64,000 nt of DNA. Source: Pipra filicauda (taxonomy: Eukaryota > Chordata > Aves > Passeriformes > Pipridae). Positions within the stretch are counted from its first letter, which is position 1. Each line of letters starts with the position of its first letter. The notes under the pieces were generated by a model. That model was not told the DNA's origin. It saw nothing but the letters and a program-made list of their open reading frames with translations, and made no database searches. This document shows positions 7,904 through 20,900 of this stretch, in pieces. Position numbers and translations under genes: made by a program. The stretch covers positions 1 through 64,000 of the forward strand of contig NW_024104757.1 of assembly GCF_003945595.2 (NCBI RefSeq), given 5' to 3'.

Positions 7904-10900
7904 AGCCCCTGACACACCATCTCCTGGGGTCTAGCAGTGATGGTCCTTTTATCATCATCATCATTTCTCCCTGAACTGGCTCTCGCTGGTTTTGGGGTGG
8001 TTTTTTTACAAGCTCATGGGCTGTTTCCTGTGTAGTGAATATTCTTCCTCAGCAGAGCATTGCTGCAGTGACTCGAGTGAGGAGTGGAAAGGAGAGGAGT
8101 GGGAACATTTCCTCTTTTTTCCCAGTATAGCTGGAGCTCTTCTGCTCTGATGTAGCACAGTCCATGTCCAAGCTCAGGGCTTGGATTACATTTGTTTTTT
8201 TAAATTTTCAAGCACTTCACCTTCTGCCAGGTGCTGGCCCATCCTGGGCTGCTGAAGGTGTATTTTGAATACTGTTGCACCTTTATCCCCCACCACCTGC
8301 ACCCCCACACCCAGAGGCACCAGCCCAAGGCCCTGCAGTGCCCTTGGCCCACACACAGAGTCCAGGAGGTCTTCCCTGTGGATTCCCAGCGTGGGATTCC
8401 AGCTCCTTCCTCCGTGCCCTGGAATTACAGAGTCTCCCCTGGAGAGACCCAGCACATCCCATCGTCATCCCGAAGGTGTGAAGGGGGATGTGGATCAACG
8501 TGGTGCCCGTGGAGCTGTGAAGGTACCAGGGGGAATTTGGGAGGTGGTGCAGCACAGCCCCTCAGTGTCCTGCCTTCTGACTGTGCTGTTCAACAGCAGA
8601 GACCCCAAATTCCAGTCAGGAACTGCCCAGCTGCCTCCTGTCCTCCCTCCTCTCTCCCCCTCTGGCACAATCCCATTATCCTGCTGTGCTGCCCCTTTAT
8701 TGGGGCACGGGGAGCTGGAGGAGGGATGGGCTGTAAATCCCTTTGTGTGCCAGAACAAGAGTCCTTTTGCACTTTTAGCACTCCCTGTATCCCCAAACCA
8801 CCCCAAACAGCCTTGCAACTGCTGATGAATTGCCTTCCCACCATTATCCTGCAGCCAGGAGGGGATTTGGTGGCAGGGCTGGTGCAGGAAACAGCTCCCT
8901 GCAAATCCCCCACTGCTTTTAGAGGAGGGGGGAAGAGGAGGAGAAAACTTGGTGGGACAAAAAGGAAATGAAGAAACCCCTTCCCTACTTCTCTTTGGTG
9001 CCTCCTTCCCCTCCCCACGTACCCCAGGTACTGGTTGTGGGGAAAAAACTGGGGCCCAAAAATTGGTACAAGCACAGCAGAGGTGTCAGGAGAGCGAGGA
9101 GGAGACTCAGCCTGCAGGGCTGGAGTTAAAATGCTGTGTGGGTTTGAGATGGTTTTGATATTCCATGACCCTGTGATGCTACAGAATTGTCTTGCCCATG
9201 TTTTAGGTTTGGATTTCAGCAAATGGCCTTCAATGACGTTTTTCCCTTGAAAACAGGGCTATAAATTGCTCTGTCCTGATTCCTGGTGAATTAGGACTGG
9301 TTTTCTTTGGCAAATTATTCCTCCTGCCTGTCTTTTCTTACTCTGTGTAATCTATGGAGGGAGAAGGTGGTAGAACAGGAACCAATTGCCTTCACTGAGC
9401 ATAAAAAAAAATCTGAGTTTTCCTTCTCTGAAGCTGAAAATAATTGATAAGTGAACAGCGAGGGTTAAGAAATTTAAAACCAGTGCTCCACTGTTTTAAT
9501 TAAAAGCTGAAATACCTGAGCTAGGATTCTGTCATGCAAATATTGCCAAATTTGGGGCTAGGAGTGCTTAAATCCCCCCTTTTCTGTGCTGCTGTTTTCA
9601 CTGTAGAAACATGGAGAACTGGCTAGCAAGAAAATTGAAGTGCCTTGCTGAATTTTACTTTGCTGTGTTAAAAAAAAAAAAATAGGAAAGAAAATGGGTT
9701 TTAATCCTATAAATATTTCTAGTTCTTTGTGGAACATGAGGAGACGTGCCTGAGTTTTTAAAGGATCTGTCACAAAACTGTTAAGATTCAGGTGTTATTT
9801 ATTGATTTTTTTGTACGTGCACCTTAAAGTGTTTTGGCAAAGAGACCAAGTCTTAGAGCCTGAAAGGTGGAGAAACCCCTGCCCAGGACCCACCCACTGC
9901 TCAGCCCAGCTTGGCACTGGAAATTCCCAGTTCCTGTTCTGTCCAGGTATAGAATCCCAGAATGGTTTGGGTTGGAAGGGACCTTAAAGCTCAGCTCAGC
10001 TCATCCCACGGGCAGGGACACCTTCCACCAGCCCAGGTTGCTCCAGGTTTATCCAAGGTGGCCTTGGACACTTCCAGGGCTGGGGCAGCCACAGCTTCTC
10101 TGGGCACCCTGTGCCACCCTCACAGGGAATTCCTGGCCAGAAAAACCTCTTTACACCTTTTACATATCACTTTAATACCTACCAGTGCCTCTTTGGTGCC
10201 TGCACCTCTCAACCTGCACCTTTTCTTTCAGAAGTGCCTTTAAGAATCGAGCAAAAAAAGCCAAAGGAAGGTGTGTTGGGGTTTTTTTCCTCTTCTACAT
10301 CATTTCTGTTTGCCCAGTGGTTTCCAGTCCCGGTGTGAGCCTTTGGAGGGGGTGTTTATTTTGCACACTTACTGTTGGTTAACATCTGACACGGGAGACA
10401 AATGTTTAAAAGAAACCCCCCAAGCTGCACACCAGAAACAGCCGTTGCTCATGTGAAACCCCAAGCAGACAGGAAAACGATTTCCCTGTGCAGATGTGTG
10501 TGTTTTCAGAGATCTCTCTGGGGCACAAGGGGCTTAAAAAAAACCAGGCAAAAACAAAAATCAGCAACCCCCTTGATTTAGTTTTGTAAAAACAGGTTCA
10601 AAAAGCCCCGTCAAAGATGCTCTTTCTGGGCTGGGCAGCGTGGAAGGGACGTGGGCACGGGCTGTGCCAGCTGGAATTAATTCTTGTTTTTAAAACAACT
10701 GAAAGGGAAGAAAAAAAAAAAAAAACCAACAAGAAAACCGTTTTAAACGAAGTTAAGTCTTGTTCATGCAGGTGGTTAAAAAGCCTGAATCTTTCAGGTA
10801 TGAATCAGAAAAGTCTTGTCTTTTGTTCTGCCTCGCTCGTGCCTTCCCTCAGGTTGGGAAATGAAGGTGTTTTGTTCTCCCTGCTTTGACTTTGTACCCT

Positions 10901-11400
10901 CTTGTGTGACTCGGGGCCAACTGTGCCTTTTTCCCTCTCATCCACACCTTGTTCCTCCTTCCTGTGACTTTAATTTGTGGTCCTGGGACTCAAAAACCAC
11001 GTGTATTTTCTGTACTGGTGGCTGCACTCTGTGGGTCCACACCAGGTTTTCACTGCAATAGGATTCAAAAGCAGATTATAGGCCCTAAAATAAGTCAACA
11101 ATCTCAAAACTTAGCCTTTTCTCTTTTTTAATTGCTTGCTGTTACACAGAAATATTTTAGAGACAGGGTTCTGATTACTGTAAAACTTCAGTATTATCAT
11201 GTTTATGTAAAAGAGGAAAAACTGCTGGGAGGTTTAATCCACATCAATCAGTAACTAATGCAGTATTGCAATAGTTTGAAATAAAAAAATCGACATGACT
11301 TGGTTAGTGGTTGTTGTTTTCCTGTCTCAACAGTCCTAAGAAAAGGGTTCACAAGTTGAAACTAAAAATAACAATAACAGGAATGTATAAAACACACACT
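7904..11400 (+). other. RAB29 3' UTR and downstream sequence
   Basis: After the TAG at 7901-7903 there is no recognisable coding sequence. The 3' UTR must start here, but its end is unclear. Candidate poly(A) signals are ATTAAA at 9499-9504 and AATAAA at 11279-11284, with no outstanding downstream element at either. A minus-strand CR1 lies at 9950-10131. The rest is unique sequence with A/T runs. Confidence 0.45.
9950..10131 (-). mobile_element. CR1 LINE 3' fragment
   Basis: It reads AGAATCCCAGAATGGTTTGG...GGAAGGGACCTTAAAGCTCA...CAGCTTCTCTGGGCACCCTG. It is truncated, on the minus strand. Confidence 0.9.
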
Positions 11401-11424
11401 GTGAACTGCAGCAAAACAAATGAG

Positions 11425-12220
11425 ATCCTTTCCACTGAAACACCCTCAATTATTGGAGTTTTATTGAGCTACAGGCAGGACATAAACATGCAAAACTTGT
11501 GCATCTGTGACTCAGCCAGAGTGGCTTTTAATCCAATATATCCAGCTCAGAGCAGAGAGCAAAGAATTCCTTGAGGTGGTTACTGCACCTTCCCCCGCAG
11601 GGCTTGTTAGGTCAGTGTATTTTGGGGCTGGATGGGCAGGCAGTTGCTCCAAGGGCTCTTTTTTTTCCTAGCAGCTCGATGTTCAGGGGGATGGAACTGG
11701 CACAAAGAACAGGGCACAGCGGGATTGGGCAGAAAAATGGCAATAATTCCAAAGGAGACAAATAAAGCTCAAGCAGGGCATTAAATGAACTCAAATTATC
11801 CTTTAATTATAATTACTGCTGTAAAGCTGACCATGTTTGTATTGCCAAACCAGTATTTTCAGAGAACCCAACATATAAAAATACCTTTTTAAGTGCTCTT
11901 TTTAACAAAATGGAAGGATGAGTCTCTTTAAAGGTCCAGCGAAAGTGAGTTGTTATTGTAGAAGAAGCTGCCATTTTAATGACATTTAATTTTTCCATGG
12001 TTAAAGCAGCTCCTTTTCTAAACAAAATGAGTCATTTGGGGGGAGTTTCTGAATTTATGGCCTAAAAATCAAACATCTTCAGTGGGCTTTGCATGAATTT
12101 GGTGTGTCTGTGTGCTGAGCAGTGTTGGGGATGAAATCAGGGCTGATGATAAAATCTACAGATATTAATTTTCTGCGTTTTTTTGGTAGTAAAATTGAAT
12201 CCCACTGAACCCTGATCAGT
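11425..12220 (+). repeat. Tandem segmental duplication, copy A
   Basis: An ~0.8 kb non-coding block that matches 12645-13455 almost end to end with modest divergence and small indels, offset by about 1.23 kb. Shared landmarks include GGAGTTTTATTGAGCTA, CAGCCAGAGTGGCTTTTAAT, GGCAGAAAAATGGCAATAAT and CAAATTATCCTTTAATTATA. This copy carries AATAAA at 11761-11766; copy B has AATGAA there. No coding potential is shared. Confidence 0.9.
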
Positions 12221-12644
12221 GTGATAAAACAACCCAAGTGTGGTAAAGTGTGTAGATTATTACAAATTTAATCCAGTGACGTGATCTCCCCCAGTTTGGG
12301 GGTCGCTCCGGAGCACAGGAGGTGCTGTTTGACCCAAGGTGAAGGAGTAAGAGGGAATAATGTGGTAAATCCAATGGAATTCCAGTGGAATTCCGCGGTG
12401 CCAGGGCTGGCTGTCACTGTTCCCCCTGGAGGGGTGTTTGCTCCTGGCAGGGCTCTCACGGGGGATGATGCCTGCTGTGTATTCCCAGGGTGGATCCTCT
12501 GAAGTCTGGGAAGAATTCCATGACAAAGGGGCTGCGGGGCTGGAATCCCCCGGGGCTGGGATCAGCCTGCCCTAACCTGGCTGCCTAAAATAAATCGGGA
12601 TAGGCACGACAGGGGATGGACAAAACACAGCCCAGGGAACCCGG
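12221..12644. other. Spacer between the two duplicated blocks
   Basis: About 420 bp of unique sequence containing a moderately CpG-bearing stretch (12300-12480) and no recognisable gene or transposon. Confidence 0.6.
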
Positions 12645-13455
12645 AGCCTTTCCACCCAAACACCCCCAATTACCGGAGTTTTATTGAGCTATAAACATGC
12701 AAAACTTTTGCATCTGCGAGTCAGCCAGAGTGGCTTTTAATCCAATATATCCAGCTCGGAGCAGGGAGCGAAGAATTCCTTGATGTGGTTACTGCACCTT
12801 CCCCCTCAGGGCTTGTTAATTCAGTGTATTTTGGGGCTGGATGTGCAGGCAGTTGCTCCAAGGGACTCTTTTTTTTCCCTGATCAGCTCGATTTTCATGG
12901 GGATTGACTGGCACAAAGGACAGGGCACAGCTGGATTGGGCAGAAAAATGGCAATAATTCCAAAGGAGACAAATGAAGCTCAAGCAGGGCATTAAATGAA
13001 CTCAAATTATCCTTTAATTATAATTACTGCTGTAAAGCATATTTGTATTGTCAAACCAGTATTTTCAGAGAACCCAACATATAAAAACACGTTTTTAAGT
13101 GCTTTTTTAAATAAAATGGAAGGATGAGTCTCTAAAGATCCAAGTGCAAAGCAAAAGTGAGTTGTTATTGTAGAAGCTGCCATTTTAATGACTGTGGAAT
13201 ACATGTAATTTTTCCATGGTTAAAGCAGCTCCTTTTCTAAACAGAATGAGTAATTTTGGCGTTTCTAGGGAATTCGAAGCGTAAAAAACCCCAAGTATCT
13301 TCAGTGGACTTTGCATAAATTGTGCATGTCCTTAACTGCTGACTAGCACAGGGACAGTGGTGGTGGTGCCATCAGTGCCGACGACAAAATCGACGGCTGA
13401 GAGCGATTTCCTGCGTTTTTTGCTAATAAAAATTAACGGCGCTGAACCCGCTCCC
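12645..13455 (+). repeat. Tandem segmental duplication, copy B
   Basis: The second copy of the block at 11425-12220. It lacks a ~9-base GCAGGACAT-like insertion present in copy A near 11475. Its last ~80 bases lie inside the NUCKS1 CpG island, where it has CpGs that copy A has as TG/CA. Confidence 0.9.
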
Positions 13456-14960
13456 GGGGCCGCGTTTTTCCCTCCAAAACCGCGCCGGGCCCGCGCGGCG
13501 AATCTGCGGGACGCGCCCCGAGGCCCCCGCCGCGCCCCGAAAAAATCGCCGGAGGAAAAGGAAAAAAACCGCAGCGGTGGCCGGGCGGTGTCGGGGCCCG
13601 CGGGGCGGTGCGGGACGTGCGGGATGTGCGGGATGTGCGGGGTGCGCGGGACGGGGCCGCGGGGGCCCCGTGGCGAATCTGCCGCTGCGGCTCCGCCGCG
13701 TGCGGGGCCGCGCGCGCCGCCCTCCCCGCGGGGGCAGTGGGCGGGGCCCTGCGCGGCCGTGATGGTTCGAACGGGCCAATGGCGGCAGGGCCGGCGGCCA
13801 GCGCGGCCAATCGGCGCGCGGCGGGGGCGGGGCCCGACGCGGGGGGCGGGGCCGCCCTCCCCTCGCTCGCATCCTCTCGGCGGGGCGAGCGCGACCATTT
13901 TGCGGGGGGGATCGGCGGGAGCGGGACCGGGGCGGACACCGGGACCGCGGGCCGGGAGCGGGGCAGCGACACCGGCACCCGGGAGCGCCGGCAGGGAGCG
14001 GCAGCGGGAAGCGGCAGCGGGGGCGGCGGCGGCGCCTGGAGGGGGGAGCAGCGGCGGCGGCAGCGGCGGCTCCGGCAGCGCGGCCTGAGGCGCTGGGCCC
14101 AGCGCTCCCGCTCGCTCCGGGCGGCCCCGGCGGCCTCGGCGGCTTCAGCGTCCCCCGTTCCCTCCGCGCCCACCCCCGGGGGCGGCACGAACCCGCCGGG
14201 AAGATGTCCCGGCCCGTCAGGTGAGTCGCGGAGCCGCCGCTCCCGCGCTGCTCGCCCCGGCCGCGGCCCCGCGCAGGCCGCGCTTCGGGGAGGGCCGTGC
14301 CCATTTTCTCCTCTATTTCCCCTTGTTTCCCCCCCGGCAGCCGCGCGTATTTACCGCAATAAACACGACGTTCCGCACCGTGCGCCTCATGCGGGGCCGG
14401 GGGCGGGTGGGTGTGCGGGGGGCGTTCGGCCCCTGCGTGCGCTTGTCCCACATTTTGTAACGGGGGGGGGGAGAGGGAATTCTCGCCGTGACCCACTTGG
14501 CGCGGGCCGGGCGGCGCTCGCTCGCCATCCGCGGCCGCTGCCCCTGCCCCGCCGCCCGGGGAGGGGGCGCGGGGCCGCCCCGAGGGGGGTCCGGGCCACG
14601 GAGGCTGTGCTGGGGAACCACGCTGAGGGGAGGAGCCGCCGGGAGGAGGAGGAAGAGGAGGAGGAGGAGGACACACGCCCTGCTCCTCCCGCCCGCCCGC
14701 CAGCAGCGCTCCGGGGTCGTTTTCCTGCTGGTGTGTGTGTGTCCCCCTCCCAGCACCTATCCCAGAGAGGGGCTGGGTCGTGGAGGAGAGAAAAAGCTTT
14801 TTTAGCGGTGCTGTTGGCGAGCTGTGTGTTCGCAGAGGTAGGTGTGGTGTTCGTGTCTGTAGTTGAGCGGTGCTGGGCCTCGAGGGGCTGCCGGGGCTGG
14901 GCTGAGCTGGTGCTGCGTCGTGGTGGGTTTGGGGATCTGCAGCGCGGGGGAATTGGTGCC
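13380..14960. promoter_or_regulatory. NUCKS1: NUCKS1 CpG island promoter
   Basis: An abrupt rise in G+C and CpG density spans the NUCKS1 first exon. No TATA box is visible. The island contains a short GCGGGATGT repeat (13605-13650), the CCAAT/GC-box/YY1 cluster (13776-13901), the 5' UTR and start codon (14204), and a GAGGAG tract (14640-14675) in early intron 1. Very long overlapping ORFs on both strands reflect lack of A/T-containing stops, not genes. Confidence 0.9.
13776..13901 (+). promoter_or_regulatory. NUCKS1: CCAAT / GC-box / YY1 cluster of NUCKS1
   Basis: CCAAT at 13776-13780 and again at 13807-13811 (NF-Y-type spacing of 31 bp, about three helical turns). GC boxes follow: GGGGGCGGGG at 13823-13832 and another near 13841-13852. 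A YY1-type CGACCATTTTGCGG has its CCATTTT core at 13895-13901. YY1 sites of this kind usually lie at or just after the transcription start, so the start is probably near 13880-13910. Motif-based inference. Confidence 0.6.
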
Positions 14961-17900
14961 CGTGGAACGGCTGGAGCTGTGTCCAGGAGGGTTTGAGTGG
15001 ACCTCAGGGAAAGGTTCTTCCCCCAGAGGGTGGTGGGGCACTGACCAGGCTCCCCAGGGCAGTGGGCACGGCCCCAAGGCTGCCAGAGCTCCAGGAGGGT
15101 TTGGACAACGCTCTGAGGGACAGGGAGGGATTTTGGGGTGTCTGTGCAGGGTCAGGGGTTGGACTGGATGGTCCTTGTGGGTCCCTTCCAGCTTGGCACA
15201 TTCTGTGTGAATTCTGTGATTCTGTGAACTTGCCTTGTCGCTGAAAGTTTACGGGAGGGGGGTGGGAGTGTCTTCCTTTTTACTCTTCTCTGCAAAGAGA
15301 GTGGACTTGTGATTTTAGAGAGTGAATTTGCGATTTAAGATGTTTTTATAGAAAAGGAAAGAGGTTTCTCAAGGTGCTCTCCTGATGCTCTGAAATTTTT
15401 TCTTTCTCAGGGTACTTCAGTAACTGGTTGTGTTTTCATTCCCAGTAAGCCTGGTCTGGAGTGTGGATGTGTGGATATTTTGGATATTCTAAATAATAAT
15501 TAATTGTGGCTATGATGCATATATGTATTTATGGATGATATACTTGATGTTTAAGTGACATCTCTAAAATGTGAGAATTTAAAAAGTAGGTGGAAACCAG
15601 GGTTTCTTTGCTAAGTAGGGAGGTGATTGGTGGTACAATTGTTTCATAGCTCGTTTTTTTGACCAACAGTGTCTTCCTGCATGGAGAGGGGAGGGCAAAT
15701 GAAGCTCCCTTGGGGAGTTGTCTGGGATCCAAAAGGTGCATTAATGGCACTGTGTGTACCCTGCTCTGAAACATCAGGTTTTGGCCTTTTGCAGGGCAGG
15801 ATGTTGTGCTGGATGGACCAGTGGTCTCATCCTGAGTGGCAGTGCCCGTGTGCCCAGACCAGTGGTGGTGTCACTCTGCTGCTTGAGGGGGACACTTGAA
15901 ATGCTGGTGGTTCTCTTGCTAACAGGTCAGGGAAGGGCTGTGTCTCTAAAAGCAGAGCTTCTGAGCTTGCTGATGTGAAAATAACTTTGCAACAATTCCT
16001 AAAAGGTAATTGAAATAAAGCTCCCCCATCCAGGCCTGCAGCGTTGTGAAAGGTTTGACTTGTCTCACCCTCAGCTGACAGGCCCAGGTCTCCAGGGAAA
16101 TAAAGCACCAAAGTCCAGCAGGTTGTTGGGAGCACAAAACCTGTTGGCACGTGTCAGGAGGGATGTAACAGTCCTCTGTCTGCCTGTATTTAACAGCCCT
16201 TCCAGGGGGAAAAAGGTAAATACACAGGGGCTGCTACATTATTTTTATTGCTCTAGTAAATATTAACTGGAAGAGCTCTGCTCATAGATATAAATCCATT
16301 AATAAATTAATTCTGAAATGGATTTTTTCTGGCTGTCTCAGCTTGTGGTTGGTGATATGGCAGCCTGGTGAAAGGCTCTTCATCAGAGTGAGATTTAGTG
16401 TTGGAAAAGTTTTCCTCTGGTCAGTGTTCTTTGAACTAATTTATGATGTCTGCTGGTTTCTAGTGAATATATGCACCTAAAACAGTGAAGTTAATAAAAT
16501 CCACCATATATCCCCAGTTTTTACTGCCCTTGTCATGGAATGCTGCCTTAAAACTGAGTCTGGTTGTTGAAGTCAGTTCCTTAAAATTGTTAAGGAGTAG
16601 TAATAAAGTGCTGGTATTTACAGGCTTCCTGTGCCAAGTACTTTCTACACAATTAAATTTCACCTGGATGGATAATGATGGTATTTGCACTATTGTTATA
16701 AAAAGACAAGAAGTAAAAAGTAAAAGAACATGAAATTACTGAACCTCTGCATCTTGTGGGTACCTCACCTGAGAACTGGAAAAGAGCAGCTGGGGCTGGT
16801 GGTGACATTATATCCTATAATATAAAATATTATAGGGATATAATAAATTAAATACTTCAAACCACTTTTTTTATATACATCATCAATCAATTAATGTGTT
16901 TTAAGTCAGAATTTTGACTTTTAATGGAGTTTGCTTCTGCTTTTCCTCACTGGTCACTGCCACTTGCTGGTCCTTTCCTGGAGTCATTGCAAACTGAGAT
17001 GCTGTGGGCAGGTATGGAAATCCCAGGGGTTTTTTGGTGGTTCATTTTAAGATTAAAGCCAGTCAGGAATTGATCTCAGTGCTTCAAGGCTTTACATCCT
17101 TAATTTTCCTGGATTCGAATCCCAGTCTCCTGTTGGCACTGCAGTGGAAGGGTAAAATTTTACCAGCAGGAAGAAATATATTTATCTATTAAATATAACT
17201 TGTTGCCAGTGCTGTACTTGGGCAATTTAAAGCGTAAATGTTTTGATTCTGGACAAACTTCCACAGGAGGCAGGAAAGCAACAGTTCCTTGGGGTTTGGC
17301 AGTTAATAAAACCTGAGTGATGCTGTGTGGTGGTCCAGAGATGGGTGTGGACACTTTGCAGATGAGTGAAAAGCTGATCTTTGCTCTCTCTCAGCCTAAA
17401 GAGAAACAGAGGGAAGGTAGAGGTACAAAAAAGATCAAAATCCTGGGGACAACACAGGTTGCAGAAGTGATTTGGGTGGGGGTTTGGGTTTGGTTCCCCC
17501 TCCCCTGCTCTGCACCAGAACACTTCTGTATTAAAAGCTTCTCAATTATAGTTGGATTCCACTGGAGCACGGGCACAAGGCTGCTTGAACTGTTGCTGCA
17601 GGAATCATTTAACTGCTTGATGGAGTTCCAAGTCGTGTGTATCCCTAAAAATTCTGTGGGTACCATGAGCAGTGCCTGCTCTTGCAGACATGGGGAGTTA
17701 CACCAGGCCCAGCCCCAAACCCTGAGCTCTGTAATTGGGCACCTCTCGTGGGTGAGCCCTGTCTGGGCATGGCTGTGCCCATTTTTCCACAGACTGACCC
17801 CACAGTGACACATTTTGGGTCCATCACTGTCACCACGTGCCAACTTCTGTTGGGGATTGTAAGTCCACGGTCATGGAAGGCCCAAATCCAGCACTGCTTT

Positions 17901-20900
17901 AAAAAATGACAGCCAGAAGTGTTTCTTGCAGGTATTTTCGTTTTCTGTGCGTAAAAAAAGGTGCTTTTCATGGCAGTATTTATTGACAATGTTGGCCTGA
18001 AAGGGGACAGACACCTTTGAGAATGAGAACCAGAAGGTGAAGCCCCACTGAGCCAGAGCTGCCCCAGCCCTGAGGGTGAGGGAGGGGCTGTAGCTTTGTT
18101 CACAAATGCTTGGTTTGATGGTTGTATTGGTTAAATACTGTGGATAAATGATGTACAGTAACCATTGAATCTCATTCACTTCCCTTGCTGTGTTGTATTA
18201 GAGGGTAGGTTGTTGCTTCTGCTGGTTGTCATTTGACCTGAACATTCCTCTTCAGTGCAGGACGAGACTCAAAGCAGTGACTTGATTTTTGAAGGCTCCT
18301 TTTAGCACTGCTTTTCAGGAGTATGTGTTGTGGGGTTTTTTTTTTTAAAACTTGGACTTCATCTGTGGGTTTTAATGCCTGCAGAAATACCTGGGGATCT
18401 AAGCATTCCCTTTAAAAAAACCCAGAATATTTCTCCCTGATTGTAGTGTCTGTTCTGATGTGTTGACTTCCAAAGACTGAGGCTTTAGGGGCCTCACCAG
18501 CTGAAGATAAAATACTACTACACAATCCCTGCTCAGTTTTAGAGGCATTTAGTGATCCTTTTACATGTTGACATTACTTCTCATAATTTCAAAATAGCTG
18601 TTTGGTCACCATCAAGTAGAGGTTGCAGGAATTACTCTGCATTTCTGAGTTGTATTTAAATTACTTATTACTTTGCTAAGTGCTTCCATCCCAACATGTT
18701 GATGACTTGCTAGATGAGTTGCTGTTTATTCCAAAAATACTGGACTGAGTGTTATTAAAACTTATGCTCTTAGACCTCTCTCTGTACCTTTTGTCCCCCA
18801 GTTCCTTCACACACAGACACTTTAAATGTTAAGCTGAATTAGCAGGGAAGTTATCTTTAAATTTCAGTGCATATTTGAAGCCAGATTGAACAATACCCAT
18901 CCCAGCTGTCCACTAGCCTGTCTTTTTATGCTCAGTCTAACTGGATTTAACAAAGAGTTTATTTTTATGTCTGGTTGCTTGCCTTCACATCTTCTAGATT
19001 TTGCTCGTGGCAAAGAGCCTCTTCATTGACAGCACCAGCAATCCCTTTTTCTGGCTCTTGCAGTGAACTTACACAGTGTGTTTTTATCTCCTCGGTGTAA
19101 GAAACGTTGCAAACTCATAATTAATTATCGGTGCTGTTGACAGTTCTAAATAAAACCATCAGTTGATCCAAATGAGCTGAAGGATGAGGATAAAGGGAGG
19201 AGAAGGGCAGGAGCAGGTTGGTTGGTGTCTCTGTGCCTCTGAGCTTCTCTGGTTCTGTTGGGACCCAGCAGATTTTTATCAGTGCAGATATTCCTTCTTT
19301 ATCCCCCCTCTCCTTGCCCTGCAAAATAAGATGGCACAAGGAAAGAGCCTTCTGTTCTGTTTGCTTCTGAAATAGTGATTTATGGTTTTTTTAATACAAA
19401 TACCACAGCTGTTCACCAGGTAGGGAAAGCTGAGCAGGATTTACTTCCCAGCTGCAAACACAAGGGGCAGTGCTTGGAGAAAGGATGTTTTCCATGGGGA
19501 CAGTGTTCTTGTTAATGTTTTAGCTGGCACTGTTGCATTTTCAGTACCTGATTTAATGTGTGTCTGACTGAAGGAACTGAGATGGAACTGAGCATGACCA
19601 ACTTCCAAGGTGGCAGGATTACAATTTCCATCTTGTTTGTTAGATTAGAGGTGTCCAAAACTGGTGTTTTACAAAACTACTGGAACAGAATATGTGGAAA
19701 TTTTGCCTTTTTTTTTTTTTTTTTTTTTTCCATTTATACCTTTGGAGGGGAAAAAAGACCCTGTAGTGCTTGGTACTTACTAAATAAGATGTTTGGTTTG
19801 GCGTAACTGCTCACTAGGATAAAAATCAGTGTTTTCCCAGGTGAGGTGGGTCAGGAAGCAATATACCTGTTGGAATAGGAATGTAAATCCCTGGATGATG
19901 AGCCATAACAAGCCTTACCAATCTTTGTGTTCCTAAATTGGTATTTTACCATGCTCAGGCTGGGAGTGAGTGAGCAGTGCTCTGCCCCACGGTGCTCTTG
20001 TACTTTGTCCCACTCACACGTGCTCTGAGGCTTGGATGGGATTCAGCCTGGAGAAATCCAACCACTGCTCCTGCCTGCCTTTTATTTACCTATTTGATTT
20101 TTTTGTTGTTGTTTGAGTTTGTTTTGGTTTTTTTTTTTCTTTTGAGAGATTGGTTTCATTTTTTGCTGTATAAATTGTTTTAAGAGTCTCAGTGTGGGGC
20201 TGAAATGGAATTTTGCTCTTTCCCCTTTGGAAGGCTGGTGCTGTAAGCCATGAGTTAGAGGTACCTGTACAGGAGGGCAACTCCAGATTGATTGGAAAGG
20301 GATCAGCAGCCAGAACAGTGATGATTTTGGGTGTCTTTCAGCTAAACAGTTTTATCAGCAGTGCCTGCTGTTAATGCCAAGGTGCAGCTCACCCTGGGAG
20401 CTGGATGTGAAGTTGCCCAGTCGTGCCCTGCAGAGCAGGAGAGGGGAAGGGTGGATCCATGTGTGGATGGAGCTGCTCTTACCTTCCCTTTGCAGTGCTC
20501 CTCAGGCCTGAGGTGCTGGGTAGGGCACTTCAGCAGTGTTTTCCTGGCTCTTGGAGCTGTACAAGTGAGCTCACGGGATGATTCCTGGAAAATCAAATTT
20601 CTCCTTGGCTTCGGGCCAAAAGGATTGTAAAAAGTGACTGTGGAGGGAGGGGTGTTGAAACCTCTGGGGCCTTTTCTAGCTGTGCCTCCTCCTCCCTTTC
20701 CATGTGAGTGGTTACAGGAAGGGTTTGGAGTCTGAGTTTGGCTGAGACATTATCAGTTACCTCAAATATAATTCAGTTATGTGTCTTGGTTCCCTCTAAC
20801 AGCTGCATTTCAGGGCAGTTATGTCTTGTCAATAAAGCACTTGGGCCTCGATTGACAAGGTGCTGATAAAATAGCCACCAATTCCATATACTTCATTTAA

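Noticed and set aside
9399..9409. CATAAA + A-run at 9401 as a RAB29 poly(A) site
   Set aside because: Variant hexamer followed by a genomic A-run and no clear GU-rich element; too weak to call.
13423..14996. Very long ORFs on both strands (up to 462 codons) over the NUCKS1 promoter
   Set aside because: The CpG island is nearly free of stop codons in all frames. The products are Arg/Pro/Ala/Gly-rich low complexity, and the 462-codon frame differs from the NUCKS1 frame at 14204.
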